A DNA stretch of 64,000 bases, from assembly GCA_036924085.1 (NCBI GenBank), contig JAVGWX010000001.1:947603-1011602 (forward strand), in the 5' to 3' direction. The position numbers were made by a program, and so were the translations under genes. Each line of letters starts with the position of its first letter. Within the stretch, counting starts at the first letter, position 1. This document shows, piece by piece, positions 56,222 through 64,000 of the stretch. This DNA comes from Ariolimax columbianus (Eukaryota; Mollusca; Gastropoda; Stylommatophora; Arionidae). The notes under the pieces were generated by a model. The model saw only the letters and a list, made by a program, of their open reading frames with translations, was not told where the DNA came from and made no database searches.

Positions 56222-56935
56222 ATTGGGAGAGAACAATATTAGAAAGATAGATAAGAAAAATGATTAGGGGTTATAATGGACCATGCAGGTAAGAGGAGTG
56301 AGCAAGTCCAGGTAGCAGTAAAAAGGCAAATGCAAAGTTAGGTATGATAAAAAGAAATATTAAACATAGGAGCAAGGAAGTGATAGTCAAACTGTATAAA
56401 GCTTTAGTTAGACCTAGATTGGAGTACTGTGTACAGGTGTGGAGTCCTTATCATAGAGGGGACATAAACATGCTAGAAAGAATACAGAAAAGAGCGACAA
56501 AGCTGATATTGGGATTCCAGAATTACAGTTATGAGGAAAGACTCAGAAAAACCGGCCTACAGTGTCTAGAAGAGAGAAGAATTCGTGGTGACTTAATACA
56601 GGTTTATAAGAGGATCAGAGGAATGGATAAATTAGACTATAACAAGTTTTTTTTAAAATTCAACCACCCACAAGAACAAGAGGGCACAGCTACAAGCTGA
56701 TTAAAGAGAGGTCCAGATTAGATATTAGGAAATAGCTTTTTAGTTAGAGAGTGGTGTCTGCTTGGAATGCATTGCCACATGAAGTAGTGGAGGCAGTGCC
56801 AGTTAATGCATTTAAGAATAAATTGAATGCGCATAGCTTTTAGATCAAGATAATGTAAATGAAACTGGTTGTATACAAACGCTGCAGTCTTCTAAACCAG
56901 TATAAAGATGTTAAGTTAAGTTATGTCACACTGAC
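56222..56935 (+). mobile_element. CR1-like LINE, 3' end, plus strand
   Basis: The only plus-strand copy with its 3' end. The frame at 56344-56700 reads MIKRNIKHRSKEVIVKLYKA, then LEYCVQVWSPYHRGD and ERLRKTGLQCLEERRIRGDL. A frameshift near 56690 precedes VSAWNALPHEVVEA. The 3' end is GATGTTAAGTTAAGTTA. 5' truncated. Confidence 0.93.
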
Positions 56936-57374
56936 GTGTGTCAGCAACACCCGAGCTCACGCAGACTAGACATGTCATATATTTGACATGTCACTCTTTG
57001 TTTCTGTGTGCACGTGACTGCCATCTCTTGGCGACATGGATCTCGGGAGCGGGTATGCTCATTGTCCATATCCATAAATACTAAAAATTAGATAAGCATC
57101 GCAACGCCTCACCGGCAGAAAGAGACGAGTTACAGGATCGGGGTACAGTATGTCTTCTAACATCTCTAGAGTATCTAGGTTCTGACATTGCACACACTCC
57201 GTCATTCACACACGCCAAGTCCTTTCTGGCCGTGGAATAGCTTTCTGGATATGAAAGAACGTCATAAAAGTAGATAATCTTTGATACAACAACCACGAGA
57301 TGAAACGTGTTAACGGGGCTTACAAGCCAGATAAGCCTGGCCTGACGTACTCAGACAACCAGCCATTGAAATGG
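56936..57374. other. Unique sequence
   Basis: GACATGTCATATATTTGACATGTC near 56970-57000 echoes the 46-bp array of 53.1 kb. Otherwise nothing. Confidence 0.35.
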
Positions 57375-60180
57375 GATTCAATCTGTGACTAGGGTCGGTG
57401 TCAGAATCAATCTGTGACTAGCCTAGGGACAATGTCAGAATCAATCTGTGACTAGCCTAAGGTCGATGCCAGAATCAATCTGTGACTAGGGTCGGTGTCA
57501 GAATCAATCTGTAACTAGGGTCGGTATCAGAATCAATCTGTGACTAGGGTCGGTGTCAGAATCAATCTGTGACTAGGGTCGGTGTCAGAATCAATCTGTG
57601 ACTAGCCTAGGGTCGATGTCAGAATCAATTTGTGACTAGAGTCGGTGTCAGAATCAATCTGTGACTAGCCTAGGGACAATGTCAGAATCAATATGTGACT
57701 AGCCTAAGGTCGATGTCAGAATCAATCTGTGACTAGGTTCGGTGTCAGAATCAATCTGTAACTAGGGTCGGTATCAGAATCAATCTGTGACTAGGGTCGG
57801 TGTCAGAATCAATCTGTGACTAGCCTAGGGACGATGTCAGAATCAATTTGTGACTAGGGTTGGTGTCAGAATCAACCTGTGACTAGCCTAGGGTCGATAT
57901 CAGAATCAATCTGGGACTAGCCTTGGGTCGATATCAGAATCAATCTGTGACTAGCGTCGGTGTCAGAATCAATATGTGACTAGCCTAGGGTCGATGTCAG
58001 AATTAATCTGTGACTAGGGTCGGTGTCAGAATCAATCTGTGACTAGCCTAGGGTCGATGTCAGAATCAATCTGTGATTAGCCTAGGGTCGGTGTAAGAAT
58101 CAATCTGTGTTTAGCCTAGACTCGATGTCAGAATCAATCTGTGATTAGCCTAGGGTCGGTGTCAGAATCAATCTGTGACTAGGGTCGATGTCAGAATCAA
58201 TCTATGGCTAGGGTCTATGTCAGAATCAATCTGTGACTAGCCTAGGGACAATGTAAGAATCAATCTGTGACTAGCCTAGGGATAGTGTTAGAATCAATCT
58301 GTGACTAGCCTAGGGACTATGTCAAAATCAATCTGTGACTAGGGTCGGTGTCAGAATCAATCTGTGACTAGCCTAGGCTCGGTGTCAGAATCAATCTGTG
58401 ACTAGCCTAGGGACAATGTTAGAATCAATCTGTCACTAGGGTCGGTGTCAAAATCAATCTGTGACTAGGGTCGGTGTCATAATCAATATGTGACTAGGGT
58501 TGGTGTCAGAATCAATCTGTGACTAGGGTCGGTGTCAGAATCAATATGTGACTAGGGTCAGTGTCAGAATCAATTAATGTCTAGTCTAGGGTCGGTGTCA
58601 GAATCAATATGTGACTTGGGTCGGTGTCAGAATTAATATGTGACTAGTCTAGCGTCGGTGTCAGAATCAATATGTTATTAGAATCGGTTTCATGATTAAT
58701 CTGTGACTAGTCTAGGGTCGGTGTCAGAATCAATCTGTGACTAGGGTCGGTGTCAGAATTAATCTGCGACTAGTCTAGGGTCGGTGTCAGAATCAATCTG
58801 TGACTAGGGTTGGTGTCAAATTCAATCTGTGACTAGCCTAGGGTCGATGTCAGAATCAGTCTGTGACTAGCCTAGGGTCAATGTCAGAATCAATCTGTGA
58901 CTAGGGGTGGTGTCAGAATCAATCTATGACTAGGGTCGGTGTCAGAATCAATCTGTGACTAGCCTAGGGTCGATGTCAGAATCAATCTGTGACTAGGGTC
59001 GGTGTCAGAATCAATCTGTGACTAGCCTAGGGTCGATGACAAAATCAATCTGTGACTAGGGTCGATGTCAGAATCAATATGTGACTAGCCTAGCGTCGGT
59101 GTCAGAATCAATCTGTGACTAGCCTAGGGTCGATGTCAGAATCAATCTGTGACTAGCCTAATGTCGGTGTAAGAATCAATCTGTGTTTAGCCTAGAGTCG
59201 ATGTCAGAATCAATCTGTGATTAGCCTAGGGTCGATGTCAGAATCAATCTGTGACTAGGGTCGGTGTCAGAATTACTCTGTGACTAGCCAAGAATCGATG
59301 TCAGAATCAATATGTGACTAGCCTATGGTCAATGTCAGAATCAATCTGTGACTAGGGTCGATGTCAGAATCAATCTATGGCTAGGGTCTATGTCAGAATC
59401 AATCTGTGACTAGCCTAGGGACAATGTAAGAATCAATCTGTGACTAGCCTAGGGATAATGTCAGAATCAATCTGTGACTAGCCTAGGCTCGGTGTCAGAA
59501 GCAATCTGTGACTAGCCTAGGGACAATGTTATATTAAATCTGTGACTAGCCTAGGGACGATGTCAAAATCAATCTGTGACAAGGGTCGGTGTCAGTATCA
59601 ATATGTGACTAGCCTAGGGTCGGTGTCAGAATCAATCTGTGACTAGGGTCGGTGTCAAAATCAATCTGTGACTAGGGTCGGTGTCATAATCAATCTGTGA
59701 CTAGGGTCGGTGTCAGAATCAATCTGTGACTAGGTTCGGTGTCAGAATCAATCTGTGACTAGGGTCGGTGTCAGAATCAATTAATGACTAGTCTAGGGTC
59801 GGTGTCAGAATCAAGCTGTGACTAGTCTAGGGTCGGTGTCAGAATCAATATGTGATTAGAATCGGTTTCAGAATTAATCTGTGACTAGTCTAGGGTCGGT
59901 GTCAAAATCAATCTGTAACTAGGGTCGGTGTCATAATCAATCTGTGACTAGGGTCGGTGTCAGAATCAATCTGTGACTAGGGTCGGTGTCAGAATCAATC
60001 TGTGACTAGGGTCGGTGTCAGAATCAATTAATGACTAGTCTAGGGTCGGTGTCAGAATCAATATGTGATTAGAATCGGTTTCAGAATTAATCTGTGACTA
60101 GTCTAGGGACGGTGTCAGAATCAATCTGTGACTAGTCTAGGGTCGGTGTCAGAATCAATCTGTGACTAGCCTAGGGTGTG
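57375..60180. repeat. 2.8-kb array of mixed 29- and 34-bp units
   Basis: All units contain GGTGTCAGAATCAATCTGTG. Long units differ from short ones by an extra CCTAG or TCTAG after GACTAG. About 90 units. Rare variants recur about 1.18 kb apart, indicating higher-order duplication. Confidence 0.97.
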
Positions 60181-60424
60181 ACTAACGTAATCTGGTGTGA
60201 CAGATGCATTACTAGGACACTAACCTTGGTGTGGTGCAGCATATGCTCTCCTAGTTTCCTGATCTGTGAAGATTGACTGAAGCAGTCTGACGCCCGTCTT
60301 CACTGTCCATCTTTGGGCACCCAATTCAGTTGACCTTGACCAGGTCCTTCGGCACCCTAACAAACATCGTTTGGTCATCACATTGAATATCCATTACTGG
60401 TAACAGGAGTAGAAGGTTGGGGAG
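60181..60424. other. Unique sequence
   Basis: One short minus-strand frame (MDIQCDDQTMFVRVPKDLV) follows a pyrimidine-rich stretch ending CAG. Too short to call. Confidence 0.25.
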
Positions 60425-60950
60425 ACACATTCACACTTTTTGACATGTTGTGTGTGCGGACACTAGTGCCTGACTCCCACTGGTTGACATGTTGTGTGTG
60501 CGGACACTAGTGCCTGACTCCAAATTGTTGACATGTTGTGTGTGCGGACACTAGTTCCTGACTCCCACTGGTTGACATGTTGTGTGTGAGTACACTAGTG
60601 ACATGACTCCGACTGGTTGACATGTTGTGTGTGCGGACACTAGTGCCTGACTCCCACTGGTTGACATGTTGTGTGTGCGGACACTAGTGCCTGACTCCAA
60701 CTTCTTGACATGTTGTGTGTGCGGACACTAGTGCCTGACTCCAACTGGTTGACATGTTGTGTGTGCGGACACCAGTGCCTGACTCCCACTTGTTGACATG
60801 TTGTGTGTGCGGACACTAGTGCCTGACTCCCACTGGTTGACATGTTGTGTGTGCGCACACTAGTGACATGACTCCCACTTTTTGACATGTTGTGTGTGCG
60901 GACATTAGTGACATGACTCTCAATTTTTGACATGTTGTGTGTGCGGACAT
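60425..60950. repeat. 44-bp array, about 11.7 units
   Basis: Units with GGTTGACATGTTGTGTGTGC and GGACACTAGTGCCTGACTCC. Confidence 0.96.
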
Positions 60951-61189
60951 TTAAACCTCGACTTGAACAATCTTACGCAATGTTTCTGCTGTGATATTTA
61001 TGTACGATTCTGTTTTGCGACTTGGACTTATATGTGGTGATTTCTGTTGTTGGACATTTATGCGAGTATATCTGTTATTACTTAGACAATGATATGTTAT
61101 GTGGGGGTGCGGGGGAACGGGAGGGGGTGGGGTAGATTTAAACATTCTCTCTATGCAATTTTATATTGTTCCACAGATATTTACAATTA
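60951..61189. other. Unique sequence
   Basis: Nothing recognised. Confidence 0.35.
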
Positions 61190-61300
61190 TGAGCAATTTT
61201 GTGGTAAGACTTGGACAATTTGGTGGCATCACTTTGACAATTTGGTAGTATCACTTTGACAATTTTGTGCTATCACTTTGACAATTTGGTGGTAGGACCT
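61190..61300. repeat. About 23-bp repeat (ATCACTTTGACAATTTGGTG), 4 units
   Basis: Short degenerate tandem copies. Confidence 0.85.
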
Positions 61301-61377
61301 GTTGTCTTACTTATATAGTCTGTACCAACTGAGGTCTTACTTATATAGTTTATGATGATTGACGCCGTATTAAAAGA

Positions 61378-61665
61378 ATGTGTTAAGTGAAGTAATACTT
61401 ATATAAATTGTGTTAAGTCAAGTAATACTTATATAAATTGTGTTAAGTGAAGTAATACTTATATAAATTGTGTTAAGTGAAGTAATACTTATATAAATTG
61501 TGTTAAGTCAAGTAATACTTATATAAATTGTGTTAAGTGAAGTAAAACTTATATAAATTGTGTTAAGTGAAGTAATACTTATATAAAGTGTGTTAAGTCA
61601 CGTAATACTTATATAAATTGTGTTAAGTCAAGTAATGCTTATATAAATTGTGTTAAGTGAAGTTT
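61378..61665. repeat. 30-bp array, about 9.5 units
   Basis: AT-rich units GTGTTAAGTGAAGTAATACT plus TATATAAATT, with a GTGAAG/GTCAAG variant site. Confidence 0.96.
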
Positions 61666-62217
61666 TATCTGAAGAGTTTTGTGTTGACCGAAATGTGCAT
61701 GTAGAGTGTATGTTAGCGGCGAGCTTACATTCTATGAGATCTTATATGGTGGCAGAGGTTCAGGACACACGATATCTGGAAAGTTGTCTCAGATCGTATG
61801 TTCATGATACAGATGAGACGGCCTACCGGTATTGCTATGAGTGCCTGCCGTATTGCTTTGAGTGTATGCCGTATTACAGGGGCCTATGAATGTTCTCAGG
61901 CGATTGAGAACCTCGACAGGTCGTTATTTGTTCATTGAGCGTAAAAGCCTGTTTCTGTTAACAGCTTGTGACAATCTTGCTGACCTGATTTCACAAAATC
62001 GTGGCTATTAATCTAAATGGCATGAACACCAAACTGGATAACTGTGATGATCATACTGGCATGGACTGACAATCCGGTTGATTTTTTAATCATTCTAGAG
62101 GGTAACTCACAAGTGGAGGTCAACGAACAGGAACAGACACTGCCAAGGACGCATGGTTAGACTGAAGGTCACAGCTGTGTCTGTAAGATCTGTGTAGCAT
62201 GTAACTAAGTAGTGTCT
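61666..62217. other. Unique sequence
   Basis: The 79-residue plus frame at 61650-61889 starts in the array and has no recognisable domain. Confidence 0.35.
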
Positions 62218-62537
62218 TCTGTGGCGCCAGCTGGAGTCAGTGACACTAGTGCTAGCCGCCTTCAATCATTCCTGCCAGCCATGTATGGCGACAACTGGAG
62301 TCAGTGACACTAGTGCTAACCTCCTTCAATCCTTCGTGCCAGCCATGTGTGGCGACAGCTAGAGTCAGTGACACTAGTGCTAACCGCCTTCAATCCTTCG
62401 TGCCAGCCGTGTGTGGCGCCAGCTGGAGCCAGTAGACCTGTGTCAACAGCCCTCAACAGGTCATGTCAGCTGTGTGTGGCGCCAGCTGGAGCCAGTAGAC
62501 CTGTGTCAACAGCCCTCAACAGGTCATGTCAGCCATG
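62218..62537. repeat. 63- to 64-bp array, 5 units, two subtypes
   Basis: Three units with GGAGTCAGTGACACTAGTGC followed by two with GGAGCCAGTAGACCTGTGTC, all sharing GTGTGGCGCCAGCTGGAG-type starts. Confidence 0.93.
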
Positions 62538-62647
62538 TGGAGTATACTTCATGCCTACCAATATGGCCAGTTTCCACCGCTGCCCTTCCCCAGAATGCCG
62601 AGGTAAGACTACCGCTGACACTAGCAGACGACAATGCCGGAACAACG

Positions 62648-64000
62648 TTTCATTTCTCATGTCTAAACGCTTTCCAGTGTCTAAACGTTTCATTTCTCAT
62701 GTCTAAACGCTTTCCAGTGTCTAAACGTTTCATTTCTCATGTCTAAACGCTTTCCAGTGTCTAAACGTTTCATTTCTCATGTCTAAACGCTTTCCAGTGT
62801 CTAAACGTTTCATTTCTCATGTCTAAACGCTTTCCAGTGTCTAAACGTTTCATTTCTCATGTCTAAACGCTTTCCAGTGTCTAAACGTTTCATTTCTCAT
62901 GTCTAAACGCTTTCCAGTGTCTAAACGTTTCATTTCTTATGTCTAAACGCTTTCCAGTGTCTAAACGTTTCATTTCTCATGTCTAAACGCTTTCCAGTGT
63001 CTAAACGTTTCATTTCTCATGTCTAAACGCTTTCCAACGACTAAACATTTCATTTCTCATGTCTAAACATTTCATTTCTCATGTCTAAACGCTTTCCAGT
63101 GTCTAAACGTTTCATTTCTCATGTCTAAACGCTTTCCAGTGTCTAAACGTTTCATTTCTCATGTCTAAACGCTTTCCAACGACTAAACATTTCATTTCTC
63201 ATGTCTAAACGTTTCATTTCTCATGTCTAAACGCTTTCCAACGACTAAACATTTCATTTCTCATGTCTAAACGCTTTCCAACGACTAAACATTTCATTTC
63301 TCATGTCTAAACGCTTTCCAGTGTCTCAACGTTTCATTTCTCATGTCTAAACGCTTTCCAGTGTCTAAACGTTTCATTTCTCATGTCTAAACGCTTTCCA
63401 ACGACTAAACATTTCATTTCTCATGTCGAAACGTTTCATTTCTCATGTCTAAACGCTTTCCAACGACTAAACATTTCATTTCTCATGTCTAAACGCTTTC
63501 CAACGACTAAACATTTCATTTCTCATGTCTAAACGCTTTCCAACGACTAAACATTTCATTTCTCATGTCTAAACGTTTCATTTCTCATGTCTAAACGCTT
63601 TCCAACGACTAAACATTTCATTTCTCATGTCTAAACGCTTTCCAACGACTAAACATTTCATTTCTCATGTCTAAACGCTTTCCAACGACTAAACATTTCA
63701 TTTCTCATGTCTAAACGCTTTCCAACGACTAAACATTTCATTTCTCATGTCTAAACGCTTTCCAACGACTAAACATTTCATTTCTCATGTCTAAACGCTT
63801 TCCAACGACTAAACATTTCATTTCTCATGTCTAAACGCTTTCCAGTGTCTAAACATTTCATTTCTCATGTCTAAACGCTTTCCAGTGTCTAAACGTTTCA
63901 TTTCTCATGTCTAAACGCTTTCCAACGACTAAACATTTCATTTCTCTTGTCTAAACGTTTCATTTCTCATGTCTAAACGCTTTCCAACGACTAAACATTT
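62648..64000. repeat. 40-bp array with three unit types, open at window end
   Basis: Units with TTTCTCATGTCTAAACGCTT. Type 1 continues TCCAGTGTCTAAACGTTTCA and dominates 62650-63030. Type 2 continues TCCAACGACTAAACATTTCA and dominates the right. A 22-bp short type lacks the middle. The array runs past the window end. Confidence 0.98.

Noticed and set aside
60260..60420. ZP-domain-like exon (MDIQCDDQTMFVRVPKD)
   Set aside because: Only about 23 residues before a stop, no convincing donor, and no neighbouring exon.

Overview
This is a eukaryotic, almost certainly metazoan, intergenic or intronic window with no intact host gene that I can support. The organism is probably an invertebrate, and a mollusc or other lophotrochozoan is my best guess. 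That guess rests on the mix of CR1-like, RTE-like and RNase-H-bearing I-type LINEs, tRNA-derived SINEs, a mariner remnant and very abundant minisatellites; it is inference, because no species-diagnostic gene is present. By my own tally roughly 30 kb, close to half of the window, is tandem repeat. Most long open reading frames are artefacts of arrays whose period is a multiple of three, or of polypyrimidine tracts.

Layout. 0-3 kb: two damaged I-type LINE copies on the minus strand, joined end to end, followed by a 41-bp array. 3-9.9 kb: large arrays, namely a very uniform 43-bp satellite, a C-rich 29-bp array and a G-rich, quadruplex-prone block. 9.9-16.2 kb: a tRNA-SINE, a 10-bp array, a solo-LTR-like element, an internally inverted CR1 copy, an RTE-like LINE fragment, and a mariner remnant lying inside a 21-bp array. 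16.9-20.5 kb: a 36-bp minisatellite cut in two by a 2.5-kb CR1 copy flanked by a 7-bp target duplication. 20.5-30 kb: a 59-bp array, then RTE-like LINEs on the minus strand containing several internal arrays, and a GTTATACC-type array split by a further RTE copy. 30-41 kb: many short arrays, a partial LTR, a CR1 3' end, a SINE and a long GATA tract. 41-46 kb: a 1.8-kb CT tract, a TG-rich array and a solo LTR with a 4-bp target duplication. 46-57 kb: three CR1 pieces, another LTR copy, a second SINE family and arrays. 57-64 kb: a 2.8-kb two-length array with higher-order structure, then further arrays running off the window end.

The most interesting theme is a two-way traffic between retrotransposons and minisatellites. 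Several arrays are tandem amplifications of short internal stretches of LINE reverse-transcriptase coding sequence: the CR1 motifs TRGRSCL and YCVQVWS, the RTE motif LYxSETWT, the region around the FADD catalytic motif, and others. Conversely, at least four unrelated arrays have been invaded by CR1, RTE, mariner or SINE copies. Boundaries were read by eye and are good to about 5-30 bp; clade names come from motif recognition, not from database searches.
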